Part shown: in pieces, positions 33,665 to 42,296 of the stretch
Numbering within the stretch: position 1 is the first letter of the stretch
Layout: each line of letters starts with the position of its first letter
From: an uncultured Candidatus Binatia bacterium
Lineage (GTDB): Bacteria; Desulfobacterota; Binatia; UBA9968; JAJDTQ01
Assembly: GCA_958295985.1 (NCBI GenBank)
Contig: OY282432.1
Coordinates: forward strand, 992,001-1,056,000
Length of the DNA stretch: 64,000 nucleotides
Direction: 5' to 3'
Notes under the pieces: model-generated
Database searches by the model: none
Seen by the model: only the letters and a program-made list of their open reading frames with translations
Told to the model about the DNA's origin: nothing
Translations under genes and position numbers: made by a program

Positions 33665-34669
33665 TCAGCCGCGGTTGAACGGCTTCATGACCTCCTCGGC
33701 GAGCCATTGAATCTGTTCCAGCATCTCCGCGCCGGTATCCGAGGGGAACTGCAAGGCGCAAACGTGGTCGATGCCGGCCTTGTCCAGGAACGCGACCTGG
33801 TCGAGGATGCTGGCCGGGCTGCCGATGAGGTTGTTGGTTTCCGCCAGCGCCGGGTCCCGGCCCGTGTGCGCCAGGGAGACTCGGTGTTGCACCATGCCGG
33901 TCTTGCGATAACGGGCCCGCGCCTCTTCCACGGTCTTGCCGATGCACAGGGTGAACTGGCTGCAGGCCTCCACCTCACGGGGATGCCTTCCGGCCTCCTC
34001 CGTGAGCCGCCGCAGCAGCGCCGCCCGCTCCACGATCTGATCAAAGGGCCGCCAGCCCGGCAGCCATCCCTGGCCGAGCCGGGCCGCGCGCCGGATCATG
34101 GCTTCGTTGTGCCCGCCCACGAAGATGGGCAACGGGTCCTGCAGTGGTTTGGGGCGCATGGCGATGCCCTTGAAGGCGATGTGCCGCCCGTCGTAGGTGG
34201 CCACCGTGTCCCGGAACAGGCACCGCAGGGCCGCCAGACTTTCGTCCAGCAGGTCGCCGCGCCGTTCCGCCTTCCGTCTCGGCCACTGGGCGTCGAACTC
34301 CTCCCGATAGGCGCCGATGCCCGTGCCCAGGATCACCCGGCCGCGGGTGAAACGGTCCAGGGTGCTCACCTGTTTGGCCAGCAGCACCGGGTCCCGCAGC
34401 GGCAGCACCAGCACCGCGGTCCCCAGCCGTATGCGCGTGGTTCGGGCGCCCACCGTGGCCAGGGTCACCAGAACCTCGTAGAAGTTGGGCGGCTCCGGCC
34501 ATTTCCGCTTCGCATAGGAAGCCGGGGTGACGTGGTCGTTGCCCCATATGGCGTCGTAGCCGAGCCGCTCGGCTTCCTGCGCCATGCGTACGAACTCTTC
34601 CGGGGCCACGAACGGAACCGGGTTGACCAAGCCCTCGGTGCAGGTGGGGAGCTGTATGCTGAATTTCAT
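33665..34669 (-). CDS. LLM-class flavin-dependent oxidoreductase
   Basis: 334 residues. It is a TIGR03619-like luciferase-type monooxygenase: N-terminal MKFSIQLPTCTEGL, then AIWGNDHV, TIRLGT-type strand (TRIRLGTAVLVLPLRDP) and GRVILGTGIGAYREEF. Members oxidise small organic molecules with reduced flavin or F420. It is not closely alike to its neighbour at 32460, so this is not a simple duplication. It lies 164 bases upstream of that gene and 89 bases downstream of the threonine synthase-like gene. Confidence 0.87.
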   Translation of the reverse strand: MKFSIQLPTCTEGLVNPVPFVAPEEFVRMAQEAERLGYDAIWGNDHVTPASYAKRKWPEPPNFYEVLVTLATVGARTTRIRLGTAVLVLPLRDPVLLAKQVSTLDRFTRGRVILGTGIGAYREEFDAQWPRRKAERRGDLLDESLAALRCLFRDTVATYDGRHIAFKGIAMRPKPLQDPLPIFVGGHNEAMIRRAARLGQGWLPGWRPFDQIVERAALLRRLTEEAGRHPREVEACSQFTLCIGKTVEEARARYRKTGMVQHRVSLAHTGRDPALAETNNLIGSPASILDQVAFLDKAGIDHVCALQFPSDTGAEMLEQIQWLAEEVMKPFNRG

Positions 34670-34758
34670 GAGGAGTCGTCAGCCGTTTGTCTGGATACCG
34701 GTTTTCGCTGAAACCACCCACGCCGGTGGAACCCTGCACACGCAGGAGAATGAATGCC

Positions 34759-36027
34759 TCATGCCTCCAGGCGATAGCCGTAGGCTTCTCTCAGGGTCTC
34801 CAGAAACGGTGCGGCGTCGCCGTCCACGATGGGGATCTCGGGCGCTGCCGCGGCAGTGGTTGCGGTGTCCTTGAGGCCGCTGGCCGTGTTCACGACCACC
34901 ACCGTGTCGCTCCGGCCGATGCGCCCTTCTTCGCACAGACGGCCCACCGCGGCAAGGGCAGCCAGGGAGGACGGCTCCGCGTAGACGCCTTCGCCCGCGG
35001 CGAGATGCCGTTGCAGGCCCGGGAGTTCGTCGTTTCGCGCCATTCGCGCGGCGCCGTCGGAGACACGCAGGGCATACAGCGCCTGATAGGTGCTCTGGTT
35101 CACGCTGATGGAACCGGCGACATAGGGACTGGGCGCGGGGATCTCCGGAATAGCGTCTTCACCGGAGGCCAGCGCCGCGCCGAGTGAGCCGGCCATCTCC
35201 GCGGCCACCATGCGCGGCTGCTTGCGGATGAGACCCAGCCGGGCGAGCTCGTCGAAGCCTTTCCACATGCCGAACAGGGCATCGCCGTAGGCCACCGGGA
35301 GGACGCACCAGTCGGGGGGCTCCCAGTCCAACTGCTCGCAGACCTCATAGGCGAGGGTCTTGTAGCCGTCCACGCCGTAGGGGTTGCTGCCCACGGGCGG
35401 GCCGAAGTAGGGCGAGGTCGGATACCATCCCCACTCGGCCACGCCGGTCCGCAGCAGCTTCCAGCGGTCGGCCTTGGTGCGGGTGGCCACCACCATGGCG
35501 CCGTAGGCTTGCATCTGGGTGACGATGGCCGACGCGGCTCCCTGGACGGTCAGCACGATGCAGGGAAGCCCGGCCCGGGCGGCGTAGGCCGCGGCCGCGG
35601 CGCCGGCATTGCCGGTGGAGCTGACCCCCACCGTCCGGGCGCTGAACCGTTTGGCCATGGCCAGGGCGGTGTACGCCAGCCGGTCCTTGAAAGAGCCGGA
35701 CGGATTCCGTGATTCGTCCTTCAGGAACAGCCGATCGAGGCCGAGCCGGCGCCCGTAGCGCTCGCAGTGAAGCAGCGGCGTATCCCCTTCACCCAGGGTG
35801 GCCGCATCCTGGATGTCCGGCGGCAGCAGCTCGTGGTAGCGCCGCATGCCGGGAGGCCGGTCACGCAGCGAGGCGACGGAGAACTCCCGGGCGGCGTCGT
35901 CGAGGTCGTATCGCGGCGTGAGATTGGCGGGAGCCTCCCCTCGGCATTCCGGGCATCCGTCGAACCGGGGCTCGATGCCGAAAGACGCGGCGCATCGGAT
36001 GCAGACGAGACCGGTGAGGTAGCTCAT
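34759..36027 (-). CDS. Threonine synthase-like PLP enzyme with zinc ribbon
   Basis: 422 residues. An N-terminal zinc ribbon (C9, C12, C25, C28) precedes a fold type II PLP domain, with the PLP lysine in NPSGSFKDR (K114) and the phosphate loop SSTGNAGAAAAAYAARAG. Threonine synthases convert O-phosphohomoserine to threonine; related enzymes handle cysteate, diaminopropionate or other amino acids. The absence of homoserine genes nearby and the catabolic context leave the substrate open. The gene ends in the strand order peptidase, this enzyme, two monooxygenases. The start lies 27 bases after the peptidase stop. Confidence 0.82.
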   Translation of the reverse strand: MSYLTGLVCIRCAASFGIEPRFDGCPECRGEAPANLTPRYDLDDAAREFSVASLRDRPPGMRRYHELLPPDIQDAATLGEGDTPLLHCERYGRRLGLDRLFLKDESRNPSGSFKDRLAYTALAMAKRFSARTVGVSSTGNAGAAAAAYAARAGLPCIVLTVQGAASAIVTQMQAYGAMVVATRTKADRWKLLRTGVAEWGWYPTSPYFGPPVGSNPYGVDGYKTLAYEVCEQLDWEPPDWCVLPVAYGDALFGMWKGFDELARLGLIRKQPRMVAAEMAGSLGAALASGEDAIPEIPAPSPYVAGSISVNQSTYQALYALRVSDGAARMARNDELPGLQRHLAAGEGVYAEPSSLAALAAVGRLCEEGRIGRSDTVVVVNTASGLKDTATTAAAAPEIPIVDGDAAPFLETLREAYGYRLEA

Positions 36028-36054
36028 GCAGTGTTCGGGAACGCCGGGTCAGGT

Positions 36055-37242
36055 TCAGGAACGAGGCTCCAGCACCTGGAGGTGCCGCGGCACGGAGGTG
36101 AGCCGCCGGTAGCCGTCTTCGGTGACGACGATCATGTCCTCCACCTGGACGCTGCCCCAGCCGAGCTCGTAGTACGGGGTCTCGATGCACAGCACCATGT
36201 CAGCCTCCAGGGGCGTATGGTCCCCGGGGGAGATGGTGGGGCGGTCGTAGCCGCCGAGACCGAGGCCGATGCCGTGTCCCACGTGCTGGCGGCCGTAGTG
36301 CGGGATGCCGGTCTGGCGCACCTCGGTCACCGTTTCGTCGAAGATCTCGGAGGCGATCTTGCCCGGCCTGATGAGGCTGAGGGCCAGGTCCTGGCCTTTC
36401 AGTACGGCGTTGTAATAGCTGGAGAATTTCTCGTCCGGCGGGCCGAAGGAAAACGTCCGGGACATGTCCGTCAGGTAGCCCTTGTAGATGCACCCTACGT
36501 CGAACCGGATCATGTCGCCAACCTTGAGCCGGTCCTCCGGGACGTTGGACATGCCCAGGGCGGCGCTGCGGCCGAAGCCCACGTGGTTCATGTTGGGCTC
36601 GGCGCCGCGCCGCACCTGCCCGAGATCGAAGGCGAGGCACATCTCCGCCTCGGTCATGCCCTCACGGGCCTCGTGCGCGGCCTCGTAGATGGACTCCTCG
36701 GTGACCCTGGCCGCCTCGGTCATGCGCTCGATTTCCGCAGCGCTCTTGACCATGCGGATCTCCCGGAACGCCGACATGGCCGGCACCAGCTCAAGGTGCG
36801 GCAGCCGCTCCTTGAGCCGCTTCGCCAGGGCCGGGTCCAGGCCCCGTTCGTCGTAGCCGAGCCGGCTCCGGTCGAGGCTGGCGTTCTCCAGCGTTCGGAC
36901 GATGCCCTCGAAGAAATCCCCAACCGGCTCCAGGTCGCAGCCGAGCTCGCGGATGCGCTGCTCGCGCTCGGTGAGCGGCCCGTTGTCCTCGAGCACCCGA
37001 TAGAAGGTCCCGTAGGTGACCACCCCCGCGGGCGGGACCGTGTCCACCATGTAGTCGACTTCGGCCCGGGGAATCACCAGCCAGGGCGCCGTCAGCGCGT
37101 CCCGGGTGACGATGGCGGCAATGTCTTGCCGGCGCCACACCCCGCTCAGGTAGAAGACGTTGGGAATGTTGCTGGCGGCGAACAGGCCGTCGAGGTCCCG
37201 CTCGGCCAGCACGCGTTGCGCCCGCGGTTCGTTGATCCACAT
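36055..37242 (-). CDS. M24-family metallopeptidase (Xaa-Pro dipeptidase-like)
   Basis: 395 residues. Creatinase-like N-domain (about 5-160) and the pita-bread catalytic domain with the five metal ligands D248, D259, H323, E354 and E368 (FDVG, TDMSRT, HVGHGIG, IETPYY, QVEDM). It removes or hydrolyses Xaa-Pro dipeptides, or is a creatinase/DMSP-lyase-like relative; the family is functionally broad. It is the first gene of the four-gene strand. Upstream are a 17-base tandem repeat and a palindrome shared with the fic region, so regulation may be joint. Confidence 0.87.
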   Translation of the reverse strand: MWINEPRAQRVLAERDLDGLFAASNIPNVFYLSGVWRRQDIAAIVTRDALTAPWLVIPRAEVDYMVDTVPPAGVVTYGTFYRVLEDNGPLTEREQRIRELGCDLEPVGDFFEGIVRTLENASLDRSRLGYDERGLDPALAKRLKERLPHLELVPAMSAFREIRMVKSAAEIERMTEAARVTEESIYEAAHEAREGMTEAEMCLAFDLGQVRRGAEPNMNHVGFGRSAALGMSNVPEDRLKVGDMIRFDVGCIYKGYLTDMSRTFSFGPPDEKFSSYYNAVLKGQDLALSLIRPGKIASEIFDETVTEVRQTGIPHYGRQHVGHGIGLGLGGYDRPTISPGDHTPLEADMVLCIETPYYELGWGSVQVEDMIVVTEDGYRRLTSVPRHLQVLEPRS

Positions 37243-37285
37243 GTGAGAGCTCCCTAGCGATGGAAAGTAGCCACGCCGCGCAAGG

Positions 37286-37319
37286 ATTGAATATAGGGAA
37301 GCATTGAATATAGGGAAGC
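37286..37319. repeat. Perfect tandem 17-base duplication
   Basis: ATTGAATATAGGGAAGC occurs twice without a gap (37286-37302, 37303-37319), about 45 bases upstream of the peptidase start. It is a recent duplication or a paired protein site. Confidence 0.9.
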
Positions 37320-37378
37320 CGGATCAGGGGTGTCAAACCGGCAGCTTACGGCCCGTGCCCCTGCGAAATACTAAACTA

Positions 37379-37403
37379 CTACTAATTTGTTTGCAATTAG
37401 TAG
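37379..37403. promoter_or_regulatory. AT-rich palindrome downstream of fic, upstream of the peptidase
   Basis: CTACTAATT (37379-37387) and AATTAGTAG (37395-37403) are perfect arms with a seven-base spacer. A GAAATACTA (37365-37373) precedes it, the same word found in the operator at 38842. It is probably a binding site of the same regulator. Confidence 0.55.
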
Positions 37404-37480
37404 AAGAGGCTGGCCGTTCCGCAAAACCCCGTTCAAAGCGCCGCGCATGCGGGTGCGCGTGTCGGGCGAGTTGCTCCAAC

Positions 37481-38827
37481 TCAGGACAACGTCCGAAGCC
37501 GCGTCGCCAAGTCGGTGGGTGCGGTGAAGCTGAAGAACAGCCCCGTCTTTGTCTTGATAAGCAGGTTCCGAGAGGCAAGGTCAAGAAGGTCGGTCCTGGC
37601 TGTCTGGTACGTTACGCTGTGGGTCTGCTTGTGTCCCGTAATCGTATAACGCATCCCCGGGTGACGGAGGGCATGTCCGAGGAGCGCGAGTTGTCGATGG
37701 TTGATCGCAACGGAAGCTCGGAGGATCTGCTCAGTTGCCCGAATTTCCAGAGCCTTCTTGTCGAGGTACGCGTACAGAACTTCGATGGCCCGTCGTATGA
37801 CTTGAAGTTGGGCCAAAATGAAATAGGTCAGATCGTTTTCATCAGTCTCGGTGTAGAGGAAGGACCGGCCGTACTTGGCGGGGGCTTTCCGAATGATGGC
37901 GGAAATCGAGAGAAACTCGAACATCCAGAAACCCTGCGAGAGCACCGACCAATAAAACAACGCCCTGGCCGTTCTGCCGTTGCCGTCGACGAACGGATGG
38001 TCGTAGGCAAGCCAGAAATGCAGGATAATGGCTTTGAGGATCGGATGCAGGAAGGCGTCTGTCCGCGTCTTGTTTGCGAAATCACACATGGCAGCCATGT
38101 GACGGGTGATTTCCGTTGCAGGCGGCGGAGTATGGAGCAGGGTCCCATCAGCGTTGTGATAGACAGCGATATGATCTCCCGGTTTTCTCAGATAGTCTGG
38201 TCCGGTCACCGTGTCCAACGTGCCTTCAGTGAGCGTTCTGTGAATCCTGAAGATGACATCCGGGGTGAGGGGTTTTCCCTTGAAATTCTTGATCAGGTGG
38301 ATGGCCCGGTAATTTTTGAGGATCATTCTCTCGCTTCGATCAACCGGTTCTCGGCCGGAGCGGATCATTTGCTTCGCTGCCTCGCGTGTTGTTGACGCCC
38401 CTTCAAGTTGGCTCGAGGTAATGGCCTCCTCAATCAGGGAGCTCTCAATATATCGGTCTCGGGTTTGTGGATTGACAATCTGGTCACTGGACGTGATTCT
38501 CCCGCTCGCGTCGCGGTCGATTTCGTGGAGGAATTCGAGCACGGGGTCCGCGAGAGAGTAAGCAAACGGCTTTCCGTCCTTGTCCGTCAGAGGGATGGTC
38601 CTTCGTGTTTGATGGCGCGCAAGTTTGACCGCCGCCCACCACTCCTCGGAGGAGAGTCCGTTCGGAGGCTGGATGCGACTGAGGTTTTCCCAGTGCCGAT
38701 ACCGCCCTCCCGGCGACGCGCCGATTCCCCCTTTCACAAGGATTTCGGCCATCCGCCTTACCTGAGCGGGCTCCTTCAGGTTCGACAGTATGTCCTCATA
38801 GCTCGGCGGGGTCCGCGGGATCTTCAT
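37481..38827 (-). CDS. Fic-family protein with self-inhibitory helix and C-terminal winged helix
   Basis: 448 residues. The Fic core is HPFVDGNGRTAR (277-288), complete for AMP or other nucleotide-monophosphate transfer to target proteins. The inhibitory motif S-x-x-x-E-G (SSQLEG, 138-143) lies N-terminal to the core, the class II arrangement, so the enzyme restrains itself with Glu142. The C-terminal part (about 385-448) looks like a winged helix-turn-helix (TGHKQTHSVTYQTARTDL). GC is lower than the flanks. The ATG at 38827 is 15 bases after a strong palindrome that overlaps the promoter, which suggests autoregulation. No partner gene overlaps. Confidence 0.88.
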   Translation of the reverse strand: MKIPRTPPSYEDILSNLKEPAQVRRMAEILVKGGIGASPGGRYRHWENLSRIQPPNGLSSEEWWAAVKLARHQTRRTIPLTDKDGKPFAYSLADPVLEFLHEIDRDASGRITSSDQIVNPQTRDRYIESSLIEEAITSSQLEGASTTREAAKQMIRSGREPVDRSERMILKNYRAIHLIKNFKGKPLTPDVIFRIHRTLTEGTLDTVTGPDYLRKPGDHIAVYHNADGTLLHTPPPATEITRHMAAMCDFANKTRTDAFLHPILKAIILHFWLAYDHPFVDGNGRTARALFYWSVLSQGFWMFEFLSISAIIRKAPAKYGRSFLYTETDENDLTYFILAQLQVIRRAIEVLYAYLDKKALEIRATEQILRASVAINHRQLALLGHALRHPGMRYTITGHKQTHSVTYQTARTDLLDLASRNLLIKTKTGLFFSFTAPTDLATRLRTLS

Positions 38828-38841
38828 CGCCTGATACCAAT

Positions 38842-38872
38842 GAAATACTAATCGATTTATAATTAGTATTTC
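38842..38872. promoter_or_regulatory. Operator palindrome upstream of fic
   Basis: GAAATACTAAT (38842-38852) and ATTAGTATTTC (38862-38872), perfect 11-base arms around nine bases. It covers the -10 region of the fic promoter. Confidence 0.7.
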
Positions 38873-38888
38873 GTCTTCTCATTGTCAA
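38860..38888 (-). promoter_or_regulatory. Promoter of fic
   Basis: On the minus strand, TTGACA (38888-38883), 17 bases, TAATTA (38865-38860). The -35 is perfect. The -10 lies inside the palindrome, so a bound protein would block initiation. Confidence 0.55.
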
Positions 38889-39035
38889 GACGGTTGTCCG
38901 CGGCGCCATGTTGGTGTCCTGATCCTGTCCCGTCATGTTTGGTGGCCGGATTCGGGGCGGCACCGGTTGTTGAATTTTCGGAACGCCTCATGTAAGAGAT
39001 AGCTCTTGAATTTTGCAAGAAGTTTGGAGGAGCCT

Positions 39036-40133
39036 ATGGCCAAGCCAGCGGAAGAGATAGAGACCACGATGGACAACATTCCCTTCTTCTACAAGTGGCA
39101 GAAGGGTGAAGGGGTCCCGATCGTCGAAACGTTCTTCATCAAGGACCTCAAGGAGGTGCCGCTCAAGTGGTGGGACCGCATGGGCGGTGACGGGACCATC
39201 ATCAACATGGAGGGAGCGGGAGAGGCCACCGGCGCCTACATCGTCGAGATTCCGGCGGGCAAGAGCCTGAACCCCATGCGCCACCTCTACGAGGAGCTGG
39301 TCCTGGTGGTGCAAGGCCGCGGGGCCACCACCATCTGGAACGACAAGGGGGCGAAGCAGACCTTCGAGTGGCAGGAGGGGAGCCTCATGTCGATCCCCTT
39401 GAACGTGTATCACCAGCATTTCAACGGCCAGGGCGACAAGCCGGCGCGGCTGTTCTCGGTCAACAACATGCCGATCGTCTTCAGCCTGTTCCACAACGAG
39501 GAGTTCATCTTCAACGCGCCGTACGACTTCGTTGACCGCTTCGACGGTCGGCCGGATTACTTCTCCAGCAAGGGCACGCAGCATCCCGGCCGCATCTGGG
39601 AGACCAACTTCATCGCCGATACGCGGACCTTCAACCTCCAGGAGTGGAAAGAGCGGGGCGCGGGCGGCAAGAACGTGTTTCTCGAGATGTGCGACGGCGT
39701 CATGGCGGCACACATCTCCGAGTTTCCCATAGGAACCTACAAGAAGGCCCACCGTCACGGACCGGGCTTCAACGTCATCATCATCAAGGGACAGGGATTC
39801 TCGCTGTTCTGGCGGGAGGGCGAAGAGCCCAAGCGTTACGACTGGCACGACGGCAGCGTGTTCGTGCCGCCGGAGATGATGTTCCACCAGCATTTCAACA
39901 CCGGCGCCACCGGGGCGCGCTACCTGCCGTTGCGCTTCGGCGGCATCAAGCACAGCATGGGCGAGGGCTTCGGGGACATCTCCAAGGTCGACAAGGACGT
40001 GAAGTCCGGCGGAAACCAGATCGAGTACTACGACCAGCCTGCGTACATCCGCAAGATGTTCGAGGATGATCTCGCGAAAGTCGGGACCACGACGAACATG
40101 GATCCGAGCGTTTACGAAAAGCCTGCTGTTTGA
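39036..40133 (+). CDS. Bicupin domain protein
   Basis: 365 residues from ATG 39036 (site TTGGAGGAG). Two cupin barrels are seen: the first with MRHLYEELVLVVQGRG (81-96) and NVYHQHFN (123-130), the second with AHRHGPGFNVIIIKGQG and MMFHQHFN. Both keep His and acidic residues for a metal. This layout is shared by gentisate-type dioxygenases and several isomerases, but the sequence does not tell which. It is a stand-alone gene closed by a strong terminator, with an AAGAG-ATAG-CTCTT palindrome (38994-39007) ahead of it. Confidence 0.8.
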   Translation: MAKPAEEIETTMDNIPFFYKWQKGEGVPIVETFFIKDLKEVPLKWWDRMGGDGTIINMEGAGEATGAYIVEIPAGKSLNPMRHLYEELVLVVQGRGATTIWNDKGAKQTFEWQEGSLMSIPLNVYHQHFNGQGDKPARLFSVNNMPIVFSLFHNEEFIFNAPYDFVDRFDGRPDYFSSKGTQHPGRIWETNFIADTRTFNLQEWKERGAGGKNVFLEMCDGVMAAHISEFPIGTYKKAHRHGPGFNVIIIKGQGFSLFWREGEEPKRYDWHDGSVFVPPEMMFHQHFNTGATGARYLPLRFGGIKHSMGEGFGDISKVDKDVKSGGNQIEYYDQPAYIRKMFEDDLAKVGTTTNMDPSVYEKPAV

Positions 40134-40153
40134 GGACAAAGCCTGACCGCGGA

Positions 40154-40187
40154 GGGAGGAAGCGCAAGGGGCTTCCTCCCTTTTTTT
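40154..40187 (+). terminator. Intrinsic terminator after the bicupin gene
   Basis: GGGAGGAAGC (40154-40163), loop GCAAGGG, GCTTCCTCCC (40171-40180), then seven T (40181-40187). Textbook form. Confidence 0.93.
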
Positions 40188-40233
40188 GTCCCCGGTAGGA
40201 GAAATCTGCCGGCGCCCGAGCCGGACCGATGCC

Positions 40234-40839
40234 ATGATGGCTGCAATCATCCTGACCCTGCTGTCTTATCTCCTGGGATCGATTCCCGCCGGCTTTCTGG
40301 TGGGATCTTCCGCGGGGGTGGACGTGCGCAGCGCCGGCAGCGGCAATATCGGCGCCACCAACGTGGCGAGGACGCTGGGCTGGAAGAAGGGCCTCGTCAC
40401 CCTGCTTGCCGACGTCGCCAAGGGCTTCCTGCCGGTCCTGGCGGCCCATCTGATGGACCTCGGGGACGCCGCGGCGGCATCGGCCGGTCTCGCTGCCTTC
40501 GCGGGCCATCTCTATCCCGTGTTTCTGCGGTTCAAGGGTGGTAAGGGCGTAGCCACCGCGGCCGGCGTTTATCTGGCCGCCATGCCCCTGGGAATCCTGG
40601 TGGTGCTGGGGGTATTCGTCCTGGTGGTGTTGGCAAGCCGGCGGGTATCACTGGCTTCCATGTCGGCAGCAGTGCTGGCTCCCGCGGTCTCGTGGGCGCT
40701 TTCCTATCCCGAGGAAGTGGCTTGGGTGAGCCTGATCATTGGGTTCCTGGTGGTGGTTCGCCACAGGGAGAACGTCCGCCGTCTATTGGCCGGGGAAGAG
40801 CCCCGATTCGAGCTGCACCGGCCGGGTTCCCGCGGATAG
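40234..40839 (+). CDS. plsY: Glycerol-3-phosphate acyltransferase PlsY
   Basis: 201 residues from ATG 40234 (a second ATG follows at 40237). PlsY signatures are all present: SGNIGATNVAR (about 36-46), GHLYPVFLRFKGGKGVAT (about 90-107) and RHRENVRRLLAGEE near the C-terminus. It is a membrane enzyme with about five hydrophobic segments that transfers an acyl group from acyl phosphate to glycerol 3-phosphate, the first step of phospholipid synthesis. It is single here, after the terminator of the bicupin gene. No clear ribosome site is visible. Confidence 0.92.
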   Translation: MMAAIILTLLSYLLGSIPAGFLVGSSAGVDVRSAGSGNIGATNVARTLGWKKGLVTLLADVAKGFLPVLAAHLMDLGDAAAASAGLAAFAGHLYPVFLRFKGGKGVATAAGVYLAAMPLGILVVLGVFVLVVLASRRVSLASMSAAVLAPAVSWALSYPEEVAWVSLIIGFLVVVRHRENVRRLLAGEEPRFELHRPGSRG

Positions 40840-41121
40840 ACGGCCCGTCCGGCTTGTCCGGAAGGGCTCGACGCCTTTCCCCTGCCCTATAGGACCGGCT
40901 ATTTCCGAACCTGGGGACGGACGCACTGCGGGATCATCGGCGACCACGCCGAGGGCTGCGTCATCAGCGTCCGGGGTGCCTCCGGCGGCCTGTTCCAGCA
41001 GGCGGGTCCGGGTCCAATGCCATTTGACAATCCACCACCACCCGCGTATGGACGCTCCATAGCCGGATTTTCAGACAGTCAGGACGGGAAAGACCAAACC
41101 GACATGAGGGAGGTATTCGTC

Positions 41122-42156
41122 ATGAGGTCATTGCTACGCGCGGTTGCACCGGGGTTGGGGTTTATGTTGGCGGCGACGGTAGCGTTCGCCGATTATGAAA
41201 GCGAACTTTATGCGAAGGCGAAGAAGGAAGGCGAGCTGGTCTGGTATACGACGCTGATCGTCAAGCAGGCGGTGCGGCCCATCGTCGCGGCGTTCGAGAA
41301 GAAGTACCCCGGCATCAAGGTGCGCTATTCGCGGGCCAACTCGTCCGACACGGCCATCAAGATCCTGAGCGAAGGCAAGGCAAACCGCATCCTGGGCGAC
41401 GCGTTCGACGGGACGTCCAACGCGGAAGCGCTCAAGGACGCCAATCTGGTGGAGAAATGGACGCCGAAGAATTCGGGCATGTACCCCGCCGAGTTCCGCG
41501 ACCCGGACGGATACTGGTCGGCGACGCATCTCTATTTCCTGACGCCGGGCTACAATACCAGCCTGGTCTCCAAGGCGGACGCGCCCAAGACCTATGAGGA
41601 TCTCCTCGATCCCAAGTGGAAGGGCAAGATGGCCTGGAGCCCGAGGTCGACCACCTCCGGCGCGGCCGGCTTTATCGGCAACGTCCTGATCACCATGGGT
41701 GAAGAGAAAGGCATGGCCTATCTGCGGAAGCTGGCCAAGCAGGAGATCATCCCGGTCAGCGCCAGCGCTCGCAAGGTGCTCGACCAGGCCATTGCCGGCG
41801 AGTATCCCATCGCATTGCAGATCTTCAACCATCACACCGTCATCAGCGGCAGGAAAGGCGCACCGGTGGATTGGATCAAGATGGAGCCGGTGACCAGCAA
41901 TATCGCGGCCATCGGCGTCATCAAGGGCGCGCGCCATCCCAATGCCGCCAAGCTCCTGATCGAGTTCATGCTGTCGTTGGACGGTCAGAAGGTGCTGCAG
42001 CAGGCCAACTACCTGCCGGCGCACCCCGACGTGCCGGCCCTGGTGCCCACCCTCAAGCCCAAGGAGGGCAACTACAAGGCCAACATCATGCCGCTCAAGA
42101 TGGTACATCGCGAGCTCAAGAAGTGGAAAAAGATTCACTCTGACCTGTTCCGTTAG
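41122..42156 (+). CDS. Iron(III)-type ABC transporter substrate-binding protein
   Basis: 344 residues from ATG 41122, which has GGGAGG eight bases upstream and gives a signal peptide (1-23, ending VAFAD). The mature part, with EGELVWYTTLIVKQAVRPIV, FEKKYPGIKVRY and WSPRSTTSGAAG, resembles the FbpA/AfuA group. Members of this group bind ferric ion, but many relatives carry organic ligands such as phosphonates or thiamine. The tyrosine pair that binds iron in FbpA is not obvious. It begins a four-gene operon with the permease, an acyl-CoA synthetase and the ATPase. Confidence 0.85.
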   Translation: MRSLLRAVAPGLGFMLAATVAFADYESELYAKAKKEGELVWYTTLIVKQAVRPIVAAFEKKYPGIKVRYSRANSSDTAIKILSEGKANRILGDAFDGTSNAEALKDANLVEKWTPKNSGMYPAEFRDPDGYWSATHLYFLTPGYNTSLVSKADAPKTYEDLLDPKWKGKMAWSPRSTTSGAAGFIGNVLITMGEEKGMAYLRKLAKQEIIPVSASARKVLDQAIAGEYPIALQIFNHHTVISGRKGAPVDWIKMEPVTSNIAAIGVIKGARHPNAAKLLIEFMLSLDGQKVLQQANYLPAHPDVPALVPTLKPKEGNYKANIMPLKMVHRELKKWKKIHSDLFR

Positions 42157-42296
42157 TTGATTGGAGTGGGGCGTCGCGGCGAAGCTGCTGACGGCGCCCT
42201 GCCTCCCCATACTTCTCCGACGATCCCGCACCTCTGCGGTACCTGACGGCCTGTCACGGGCCGCCGACACACGCCGCCGAGGCGGAGGCCGGCCAG

